This document shows positions 6,765 through 12,453 of a stretch of 12,453 nt of DNA, one piece after another (position 1 is the stretch's first letter; each line of letters opens with the position of its first letter). A program made the translations under genes and the position numbers. Source of the stretch: an uncultured Pseudodesulfovibrio sp. (lineage in GTDB: Bacteria > Desulfobacterota > Desulfovibrionia > Desulfovibrionales > Desulfovibrionaceae); assembly GCA_947259235.1 (NCBI GenBank), contig CAMYLL010000049.1:1-12453 (forward strand), read 5' to 3'. Under the pieces are notes generated by a model. The model made no database searches, was not told the DNA's origin, and was given only the letters and a program-made list of their open reading frames with translations.

Positions 6765-7070
6765 GTGCTCGCCTCGATGAGAGGGTGACGGCCTGACGGT
6801 GACGCAGGTCTTACATGGAGGACCATCGTTACGGATTGCCCTGTCCGGGCGAGCATTCGGCGGGATGCAGGCCCGGGAGACACTGTGGAAATGTCACCCA
6901 TAAAGGGGGGAGCGTCAAGGGGCGGCCCGAGTTGGGGCGTCTGGTCGTCAGCGGGATGCAAAGGCGGGCAATCGTCACCTGTTCGTCACATTGGGCGCGG
7001 GGAAATGGAGTATGATCCGCTCCGCGTCCGGCGGGCTTTCCCCGGGGGCAATTATCATGGAGGAGGTCTC
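6765..7070 (+). other. Divergent intergenic region between the MFS and zinc-ribbon genes
   Basis: These 306 bases separate two divergently read genes and should hold the control regions of both. No protein with a convincing start, tRNA or known riboswitch was recognised. For the MFS gene the best promoter candidate is TTGACG (6918-6913), then 17 bases, then GACATT (6895-6890), which is weak. For the small gene a good -10 hexamer TATGAT lies at 7011-7016 on the + strand without a convincing -35. A two-part hairpin at 6845-6876 would fall in the MFS leader if that promoter is real. Confidence 0.45.
6845..6876. other. Two-tier hairpin in the MFS upstream region
   Basis: CCGGGC (6845-6850) pairs with GCCCGG (6871-6876). 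Inside it, after a two-by-two mismatch, GCAT (6853-6856) pairs with ATGC (6865-6868) around an eight-base loop. No T-run follows on either strand, so it is not a standard intrinsic terminator. It may be a leader structure or a protein-binding site. In DNA this GC-rich, chance pairing is a real alternative. Confidence 0.35.
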
Positions 7071-7295
7071 ATGGAATCCCATAAAGCTGTCAAGGGCGCG
7101 GCCCGCCCCGTTCCCCCCGCCGACCGTCACTGCTCGGTCTGTTTTGCTCCCATTGTGGATGCCTCCAAAGCCGCTCGTTCTCCCGAAGGCCATCACTACT
7201 GCGCCGCCTGTGCGGATGTCGTTTTCAAGGCAAGACCACAGTGCGTCCGAGGCTCGGATGGCACGGCCCCGGTCGCCGAAATGCCGCCTGCCTGA
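7071..7295 (+). CDS. Small zinc-ribbon-like protein
   Basis: Predicted 74-residue cytoplasmic protein, the only supported gene on this strand. Two CxxC pairs, CSVC (21-24) and CAAC (44-47), are 19 residues apart, with histidines at 41-42 and one extra cysteine at 58. This spacing suits a treble-clef or ribbon-type zinc site. ATG at 7071 is preceded by GGAGGAGG (7059-7066), a very strong ribosome binding site four to five bases away. This is why I prefer it to longer in-frame starts upstream, such as 6885, which lack such a site. The N-terminal 20 residues are basic and proline-containing. I do not recognise a named family. Zinc binding is inferred from the cysteines; possible roles are protein-protein contact or nucleic-acid binding. 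The gene converges on the PAS kinase gene across a shared hairpin. Confidence 0.7.
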   Translation: MESHKAVKGAARPVPPADRHCSVCFAPIVDASKAARSPEGHHYCAACADVVFKARPQCVRGSDGTAPVAEMPPA

Positions 7296-7296
7296 T

Positions 7297-7345
7297 AGCA
7301 CCCTCAAACAGGCCGCTCTTTGCGAAGCGGCCTTCCCATGGTGCT
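7297..7345. terminator. Nested hairpin between convergent genes, probable bidirectional terminator
   Basis: AGGCCGCT (7310-7317) pairs perfectly with AGCGGCCT (7326-7333) around an eight-base loop. Outside it AGCACC (7297-7302) also pairs with GGTGCT (7340-7345). It lies in the 68 bases between the stop of the small + strand gene (7295) and the stop of the minus-strand kinase (7364), the expected place for a shared terminator. The T-run on either side is poor (TTCCC on +, GTTTG on -), so efficiency is uncertain. Confidence 0.6.
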
Positions 7346-7363
7346 TGAATCAATGGTTTTTGA

Positions 7364-9151
7364 TTATTCTTTGTGTTCCGTGGCGCTTGGCTTGCGCTCT
7401 GGTTGCCCTGTCCCCTGGTCGATGGGGGGGATGACCACCGTGACCGTGGTGCCGAGCTTGGCCGCGGACTGCATGGAGATGCTTCCACCGTGTTTTTCGG
7501 CGGCGAGGCGTGCGCTGTAGGTTCCGAGGCCTGTGCCGCCCCGCTTGCCCTCGGTCGCGTATTTTTCGAAGAATCGCGACTGGATGGCCTTGGGCACTTC
7601 CCCTGCGTTACTGATGGAGAAGCGGCAGCCCGTGTCGAAGTTCATATCGACGATGACCGGCTTGCCTTCACTCGCCTCCACCGCGTTCTTGATGAGATTG
7701 TTGAGCATGGAGAAGATGAGGGGGCGCTCGGCCTTCATGGGGATGGACCGTTCTTCGTCAAAAGTGCGCCCGTCGATGGTCACCCGGATTGGGACGGGGT
7801 GTTCCTTGCCCATCTGGACGGTGCGGATCACGTCGCGCAGCAGGGCAATGACGTCGAATTCCTCGAAGTGGAACTCATAGGAACCGCTCTCCAGCTTGTA
7901 GAGCTCAAGCGACTGATCAATGAGGTTGAGCATCATCTGTCCGGTTTCCTCCACCGCCTTGAGCATCTCCGCCTGGCGCGGGGTGATGTTCTCATCCTTG
8001 CGGATGATGCGCGGAATGCCGATGATGCCCGAGAGCGGGGACTTGAGGTCGTGGCGGATGATGCGCGAGACATCCTCCTTGAGCTTATCCAGGATCTTGC
8101 GGCGGGTCACGTCGATGCCGACGCAGATGAACGCCTTGATTTCACCGAACTCGTCGCTCAGGGGGCTGTTGTTCCATTCCCCCCAGAAGCGGGTCCCGTC
8201 CCGCCCGGTGTTCTCGCATTCGAAGTCCATGCGCTCGCCCGCTTCAATGGATCGGGAGAGTTCGCCCAGGAGCCGGTCGCGCTCGTCCTTGTCCGTTTCG
8301 GAGTCCGCGCCGGAGGCGATCAGGCTGGTTATGTGCATGCCTGTGAGCTCGTCCCCCGGAATCTTGAAGTGCTCTTCCGCATAGGCATTGGCGAAGGATA
8401 TGTTGCCAACGCGGTCAAGGCGCAGGACGAGGCTGCGCGCGTTTTCCACCAGGCTCTTGTAGAGCGCCCGGCTCTCCATGAGTTCGCGCTCCAGCCGTTT
8501 GCGGTGGTCGATGTCCCGGGCCGAGGCCCTGATGCCGAGGAATACCCCCTGATCGGAATAGACAGGCAGGCTGCTGTGGGCGATCCAGTGCTCCTGGCCC
8601 TGCCTGTCGATAATCTTGAAATCGAAGACCATGGGCTTTTGAAGGTTGTTCAGTGCGGCGGCCGTGTTGGACACTGTCTCGCGATAGTCCGGGTGGACGA
8701 CCGAGGTAAGGAGGTCTGGATTGTTCATGAAATCCTGCGGCGTGTAGCCCGTGATCCGCTCACAGGCCGGCGATACGTAGATGAACGATCCGTCCGGGCC
8801 GAGCCAGTATTCCCAGTCGAAGGTGAATTCTGCAACGGTTCGGTAGCGCTCTTCGCTCTCGGCCAGTCGTTCGGCCAGTTCTTTCATGTCCCGGATGAAC
8901 GGACCGATCATGGAGACGCCTGCATAGACAAGGATGGAGATGACCAGGCCGAGCAGTTCATAGGAGAGGGAGGGGATGTCAGAGCCGTTGTAGATGCCGA
9001 CCAGGGTATGGGCACGGCGGAAAGCCATGGCGAAAATGCCTGCAGAGAGCAGGCCCCAGGCCCATTTCCTCCCTGCGAAGGCGATGAGCCGCAAGGCGAG
9101 AAAGCCTGCGGCGAATTGGAGAATCGTTGAGCACGTGATGATGAACAGCAT
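7364..9151 (-). CDS. Membrane-anchored PAS-PAS sensor histidine kinase
   Basis: Predicted 595 residues. Three hydrophobic segments (about 1-25, 31-48 and 63-88) anchor it in the inner membrane. A short coiled segment leads into two PAS/PAC sensor domains at about 100-220 (FIYVSPACERITGYTPQDF at 123-141) and 225-352 (ISFANAYAEEHFKIPGDEL at 251-269). The dimerisation and phosphotransfer helix has IRHDLKSPLSG with His367. The ATPase domain has the N box NNLIKNAVEAS (484-494), an F box FFEKYATEGK and a G2 box GGTGLGTYSARL (538-549). The G1 box reads SNAGEVP instead of the usual DxGxG. ATG at 9151 follows GGAG by seven bases. No cognate response regulator is adjacent in the usual pairing; the nearest is the receiver-kinase gene upstream on the same strand. 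The signal sensed is unknown. The kinase assignment is firm. Confidence 0.93.
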   Translation of the reverse strand: MLFIITCSTILQFAAGFLALRLIAFAGRKWAWGLLSAGIFAMAFRRAHTLVGIYNGSDIPSLSYELLGLVISILVYAGVSMIGPFIRDMKELAERLAESEERYRTVAEFTFDWEYWLGPDGSFIYVSPACERITGYTPQDFMNNPDLLTSVVHPDYRETVSNTAAALNNLQKPMVFDFKIIDRQGQEHWIAHSSLPVYSDQGVFLGIRASARDIDHRKRLERELMESRALYKSLVENARSLVLRLDRVGNISFANAYAEEHFKIPGDELTGMHITSLIASGADSETDKDERDRLLGELSRSIEAGERMDFECENTGRDGTRFWGEWNNSPLSDEFGEIKAFICVGIDVTRRKILDKLKEDVSRIIRHDLKSPLSGIIGIPRIIRKDENITPRQAEMLKAVEETGQMMLNLIDQSLELYKLESGSYEFHFEEFDVIALLRDVIRTVQMGKEHPVPIRVTIDGRTFDEERSIPMKAERPLIFSMLNNLIKNAVEASEGKPVIVDMNFDTGCRFSISNAGEVPKAIQSRFFEKYATEGKRGGTGLGTYSARLAAEKHGGSISMQSAAKLGTTVTVVIPPIDQGTGQPERKPSATEHKE

Positions 9152-9178
9152 TGCTGGACTCCGCTTTGATGAACGATG

Positions 9179-9192
9179 GCGGCCGCGGCCGC
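9179..9192. repeat. 14-bp perfect palindrome in the PAS kinase leader
   Basis: GCGGCCGCGGCCGC is its own reverse complement and lies 28-41 bases before the kinase start codon. It could be a protein-binding site, but an all-GC palindrome in high-GC DNA may be accidental. Confidence 0.3.
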
Positions 9193-9233
9193 ACTGCGCC
9201 TCTCAAGGTCGGTTTGCCTTCCACTTTGTGATA

Positions 9234-9262
9234 GGCATACTGCGAATGTCCGATATTGTGAA
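9234..9262 (-). promoter_or_regulatory. Possible promoter of the PAS kinase gene
   Basis: On the minus strand TTCACA (-35, 9262-9257; five of six consensus bases), a 17-base spacer and TATGCC (-10, 9239-9234) precede the gene. The transcript would start near 9227 and carry a leader of about 76 bases that includes the GC palindrome. The -10 is weak, so confidence is low. Confidence 0.35.
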
Positions 9263-9351
9263 ACAGAAATAGCCATGACGGAGTATTTCTCCTCCATCAG
9301 GACACGGAAGGGAAGGGCGGAGGTTCTGTGTCGGGCGTCGTGCGGCGGCAG

Positions 9352-9386
9352 ATATGAGAGCGGGCGGACTCCGCAGGCTCTCATAT
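9352..9386. terminator. Strong hairpin over the stop codon of the receiver-kinase gene
   Basis: ATATGAGAGC (9352-9361) pairs perfectly with GCTCTCATAT (9377-9386). Inside, GCGG (9364-9367) pairs with CCGC (9371-9374) around a three-base loop. The TGA stop of the receiver-kinase gene lies within the stem. No T-run follows on the minus strand (CTGCCGCCGC), so it may be a weak or factor-assisted terminator, a 3' end stabiliser or a processing site. Confidence 0.5.
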
Positions 9387-10577
9387 GTCCCCGGAATCCG
9401 GCGCCACGAGCTTGCACGGCACGGCGAACCGGACCGTGGTGCCTTCTCCCGGTTCGCTTTCAAGCCAGATGTGGCCGCCCATCATTTCCGTCAGCTGTTT
9501 GGAGATGCTCAGGCCCAGCCCGGCTCCGCTGAAGGTCTTGGTCATGAAATCCTCGCCGATGGCAAAGGGTTTGAATATGTTTTCCTGCATGTCCTCGTGG
9601 ATGCCTATGCCGGTGTCCTTGACGCTGATGCACAGGGTTACTTCAGGGCGACTCCCCTCTCCCTGCTGCTCGCCCGGCCCCCAGGATTTGACCGTGACCG
9701 TGATGGTTCCCGTCCTGGTGAACCGGATGGCGTTGTTGAGGAGATTGGTCAGTATCTGCCGTATGTGTGCCGGGTCCGCGTAGAGCAGGTCGGGAAGGTC
9801 GTCGGCAAAGGCGCTGACGAACTCCAGCTTTTTGCCTGCGGCCAGCTTGCGGTAGAAATCCAGGGTCGGGGTGATGATCGTTCGTGGTGAGAAGGTCTTG
9901 GACCGGGGCTTTTTCTTGCCCGACTCCAGTTCGGAGAACTCCAGAAGATCGTTGACCATGATCAGCAGCCGCTGTGATGACTCCAGGCCGTCCTCAAGGA
10001 ATTCCCTGTGCTCGTCGGTCAGGTCGCTGCTCTGCAGCAACAGCTGGGTGACGCCCAGGATCCCGTTGAGCGGGGTGCGAAGTTCATGGCTCATGTTAGC
10101 CAGGAAGGCGCTCTTTGCCCTGTCGGCGGTTTCGGCCTGCTCCTTGGCCCGTCGCAGTTCCCGGGTGCGCTCGTCAACGAGATCGCGCAGCAGACGGGAC
10201 TGGTTGTACAGGGCGAGATGGGTCTTGATGCGGGCCAGGATGACGGAGGGATTGTACGGCTTGGTTATGTAGTCTACCGCGCCCATCTGCAGGCCGCGCT
10301 CCTCGTTGGCGATGTCGCTCAGGGCTGTGACGAAGAGGATGGGAATGTCCCGGGTGCTTTTGTTGCCCTTCATGGCGGCGCAGCACTGATAGCCGTTGAT
10401 TCCTGGCATCATGACGTCGAGCAGGACCAGGTCCGGCGGTGTGGGCGAGAAGACGAGGCGCAGGGCGTCGTCCCCGTTGGTGGCCACGCGTACGCGATAC
10501 TGTGGGGTAAGCAGGTCGGTGAGTATTTCCAGATTGGCCGGGGTATCGTCGGCAATGAGGATCAAAGGCTTAACCAT
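9381..10577 (-). CDS. Receiver domain-histidine kinase protein (REC-HisKA-HATPase)
   Basis: Predicted 398-residue soluble signalling protein with no membrane segment. Residues 5-122 are a receiver domain: acidic pair Asp10/Asp11, phosphoacceptor Asp54 in VLLDVMMPG, Thr84 and Lys106 in ITKPYNP. A coiled linker (about 125-155) leads to HisKA with [12 protein letters not shown], phosphorylated His164. The ATPase domain has N box LLNNAIRFT (279-287), G1 DTGIG (321-325), F box IFKPFAIG and G2 [10 protein letters not shown] (351-360). Such proteins take phosphate at the receiver and adjust their own kinase. The gene starts inside the end of the upstream hybrid kinase gene with an 8-base overlap, and AGGAGG lies six bases before ATG 10577. 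The two proteins are therefore probably made together. The HPt of the hybrid kinase is a plausible donor to Asp54. No output domain for DNA binding or a second messenger is present. Confidence 0.92.
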   Translation of the reverse strand: MVKPLILIADDTPANLEILTDLLTPQYRVRVATNGDDALRLVFSPTPPDLVLLDVMMPGINGYQCCAAMKGNKSTRDIPILFVTALSDIANEERGLQMGAVDYITKPYNPSVILARIKTHLALYNQSRLLRDLVDERTRELRRAKEQAETADRAKSAFLANMSHELRTPLNGILGVTQLLLQSSDLTDEHREFLEDGLESSQRLLIMVNDLLEFSELESGKKKPRSKTFSPRTIITPTLDFYRKLAAGKKLEFVSAFADDLPDLLYADPAHIRQILTNLLNNAIRFTRTGTITVTVKSWGPGEQQGEGSRPEVTLCISVKDTGIGIHEDMQENIFKPFAIGEDFMTKTFSGAGLGLSISKQLTEMMGGHIWLESEPGEGTTVRFAVPCKLVAPDSGDI

Positions 10578-12453
10578 CGGCCCCCTCCTTGCTTTTGCAA
10601 AGGGTTATGAACTCCTCGATCCTGGCCCTTCCTTCCGTGAAGTCGAATTTGGCCAGCAGGGCGCCCAGTTCGTCTGCCATCCAGGGCGCGGCGCGCAGAA
10701 GACGCGGCTCCAGTTCCGCGAAAAAGTGTCGTGCCTCGGCGTCGTGCATTCTGAGCAGCTCGACCAGCGCGGCGAGGTCGGGGAGCAGCTCCAGCGCGGC
10801 GGGCAGGTCGACCCCCCGGTCGACACATTCACGCACCTCGGGGCCTGGAAACGCATTGAAGATGATGTCGACAATGCGTTTTCGTTCATCTTCCATGGCC
10901 TGGAGCATCTCGGCTGCCCGCTCCGGCGCAGTGTCCAGTGCGGCCTCAAGGGCTTGAAGGGAGCGGAACAGGGAATCGGCCCCGAGGTTGCCCGCCACGC
11001 CCTTGCTTGAATGTGCCAGCTCTTTGGCCTTGCCGAACTCACCGACACCGATAAGCTTTGCCAGGAGTGGGAATGTCGTTTCGCAATCCCTGGCGAAGTC
11101 GCCAAGGAGTTTGGAATAGAGCGTGGTGTTGCCCTGAAACCGGGCAATGGCCTTGTCCACATCGAAGCCAGGCAGGCTGCGCAGCGCGCCCGGGATGCTG
11201 GTCTTCGGGGGCTGAGGCTCTGTCTTGGCCGTTCGCCGGACCGCGCTGGCGGGGCTGTCCGGTTTGTCCGGCAGCCATCTGGCGAGAACCTCCAGCAGGG
11301 CGTCCGGGTCGATGGGTTTGGTGATGTGGTCGTTCATGCCCGCAATCAGGCTTTTTTCCCTGTCTCCGGCCAGGGCGTGAGCTGTCATGGCGATGATGGG
11401 GATGTCCCGCAGGCGTTCGTCCGCCCGGATGATTTCGACGGCCTGATAGCCGTCCATGACCGGCATCTGGATGTCCATGAGCACGGCGTGGTAGTTGGCT
11501 TCGCGCAGCATCTCGATGGCGTCGAACCCGTTGCCCGCAACGGTCACGGCGGCTCCCGATGCCTCCAGTATTTCCCGCCCCAACTGCTGGTTGATGAGGT
11601 TGTCTTCCACCAGCAGGATGCGCGCGCCCGCGATGTTCGTCTTTATTAGAGGCTGTTGTGCCGGAGAATCCCGCCTGCCGTCAGTCGGATAATTTTCCAT
11701 CTGAAAGGCCTTGAGGATGGCCTTGTAGAGCAAAACCCTGCTGAAGGGCTTGAGCATGAATCCATCCAGTTTGACGCGCTCCGCCCTGTTGAGCACCTCG
11801 TCGTGGCCGTAAGCAGTGAGCATGATTATTCTTGGCTTGGGCGTGATGTTCGGGTCGTTGTTGATCCGGTCGACGAGCTGAAATCCGTCCATGCGCGGCA
11901 TCTTCCAGTCAGTGAACACCAGTTGCACCGGCCCGCCCGGGACCGGAGTGGTCAGGATGTCGAGAGCCTCCAGGCCGTTCGCTGCGGTTTCTGTCGAGAA
12001 AGAAAAGGACTTCAGGATGTTGGAAAGCACTTCGCGAGAGATTCGGCTGTCGTCGACTACCAGGACTCTGATGCCCTCCAGCTCCTTGGGAAACTGCAGG
12101 TATCCCTCGGCTTGGCGCTCCTGAAGGTCGAAGGGGATGGTGGCGACGAACTCGCTGCCCTTGTCCAGCTCGCTCTCAAGCTCCAGCGTGCCGCCCATGA
12201 GTTCGGTAAGGTGTTTGCTGATGGTCAGCCCGAGGCCCGTACCGCCGTATTGCCGCGAGATGGACTCGTCGGCCTGGTTGAACGGCTGAAAGAGAAGATC
12301 GACGGCCTCCGGGCTGATGCCAACGCCCGTGTCCCGAATGGAGAACTGGATCACAGCCCGTTTTTCGTCGAGCACCGGGGTGGTGATGGAGATCACCACC
12401 TCGCCGGCGTCGGTGAACTTGACCGCGTTCCCGGCGAGGTTCAGCAGTACCTG
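10570..12453 (-). CDS. Hybrid sensor histidine kinase, N-terminus cut off (HATPase-REC-REC-HPt)
   Basis: The frame is open to the window edge; 627 C-terminal codons are visible. Residue numbers here count from the first visible codon. The ATPase domain starts at its N box (LAGNAVKFT, 6-14) and shows G1 DTGVG (41-45), F box FQPFNQAD and G2 [11 protein letters not shown] (70-80). Receiver 1 (about 128-250) has phosphoacceptor Asp182 in FTDWKMP and Lys235. Receiver 2 (about 276-395) has Asp327 in LMDIQMP and Lys379 in ITKP. A proline-rich linker leads to an HPt domain (about 425-530) with His481 in [13 protein letters not shown]. About 95 further residues are mostly helical, with leucine-rich segments, and have no assigned role. 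The missing N-terminal part should contain HisKA and probably sensor domains. All visible phosphotransfer residues are intact, so a full His-Asp-His relay is likely. It overlaps the next gene by 8 bases. Confidence 0.93.
   Translation of the reverse strand, partial: QVLLNLAGNAVKFTDAGEVVISITTPVLDEKRAVIQFSIRDTGVGISPEAVDLLFQPFNQADESISRQYGGTGLGLTISKHLTELMGGTLELESELDKGSEFVATIPFDLQERQAEGYLQFPKELEGIRVLVVDDSRISREVLSNILKSFSFSTETAANGLEALDILTTPVPGGPVQLVFTDWKMPRMDGFQLVDRINNDPNITPKPRIIMLTAYGHDEVLNRAERVKLDGFMLKPFSRVLLYKAILKAFQMENYPTDGRRDSPAQQPLIKTNIAGARILLVEDNLINQQLGREILEASGAAVTVAGNGFDAIEMLREANYHAVLMDIQMPVMDGYQAVEIIRADERLRDIPIIAMTAHALAGDREKSLIAGMNDHITKPIDPDALLEVLARWLPDKPDSPASAVRRTAKTEPQPPKTSIPGALRSLPGFDVDKAIARFQGNTTLYSKLLGDFARDCETTFPLLAKLIGVGEFGKAKELAHSSKGVAGNLGADSLFRSLQALEAALDTAPERAAEMLQAMEDERKRIVDIIFNAFPGPEVRECVDRGVDLPAALELLPDLAALVELLRMHDAEARHFFAELEPRLLRAAPWMADELGALLAKFDFTEGRARIEEFITLCKSKEGADG

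Noticed and set aside
6761..6961. Short minus-strand frame (66 residues) upstream of the MFS gene
   Set aside because: No ribosome binding site or recognisable motif was seen, and it overlaps the MFS ribosome binding site and start. It is treated as intergenic.
7373..9130. A 585-residue + strand open frame opposite the PAS kinase
   Set aside because: It is antisense to an unmistakable histidine kinase and its translation has no recognisable domain. Long antisense frames are expected at this GC content.
8908..9417. A 169-residue minus-strand frame across the kinase promoter region, as a possible leader peptide
   Set aside because: It runs out of frame into the kinase gene and is low in complexity (serine/alanine runs). 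The GGAGGAG near 9290 is not well spaced to its internal ATG, and a simple untranslated leader explains the region better.

Overview
The window is GC-rich DNA that looks like a chromosomal segment of a deltaproteobacterium. The best guess is the order Desulfovibrionales (Desulfovibrio or Pseudodesulfovibrio). That assignment is inferred from gene style: a PAS histidine kinase with an FEKYAT...GTGLGTYSARL ATP-binding signature, HATPase-REC-REC-HPt hybrid kinases, and an AhpF-like thioredoxin reductase. No rRNA or taxonomic marker is present. Eight protein genes are supported. All are on the minus strand except one 74-residue zinc-ribbon-like protein.

Reading along the minus strand from the high coordinates, the first block (12453 to 7364) is signalling. 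It starts with a hybrid histidine kinase (HATPase, two receiver domains, HPt) whose N-terminus lies outside the window. The next gene overlaps it by 8 bases and encodes a receiver-HisKA-HATPase protein, a natural candidate recipient in a phosphorelay. A strong hairpin spans the stop codon of that gene. After a 229-base gap comes a membrane-anchored histidine kinase with two PAS domains. No DNA-binding output protein is visible in this block. A nested hairpin separates it from the convergent small zinc-ribbon gene.

The second block (6764 to 2530) is an MFS transporter followed by an apparent two-gene operon. The first operon gene is an AhpF-like flavoprotein: a tandem thioredoxin-fold module with a CPYC site fused to a thioredoxin reductase module with CASC. 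The second is a DUF2971-family protein of unknown function. Their reading frames share the four bases ATGA, so translation is probably coupled. A good sigma70-like promoter overlaps the stop codon of the transporter gene, which suggests the pair is transcribed independently of it.

The third block (2506 to 1) is an RTX protein with FG-GAP/VCBS-type calcium-binding repeats, probably exported by a type I secretion system not seen here. Then comes the N-terminal part of a TetR-family regulator. The tetR promoter region carries three evenly spaced 13-bp operator-like palindromes, suggesting autoregulation.

No mobile element, CRISPR array, tRNA or rRNA was recognised. The most worthwhile leads are the three-copy tetR operator array, the coupled redox/DUF2971 pair, the orphan RTX/VCBS protein with its apparent TTG start, and the hairpin over the stop codon of the receiver-kinase gene.
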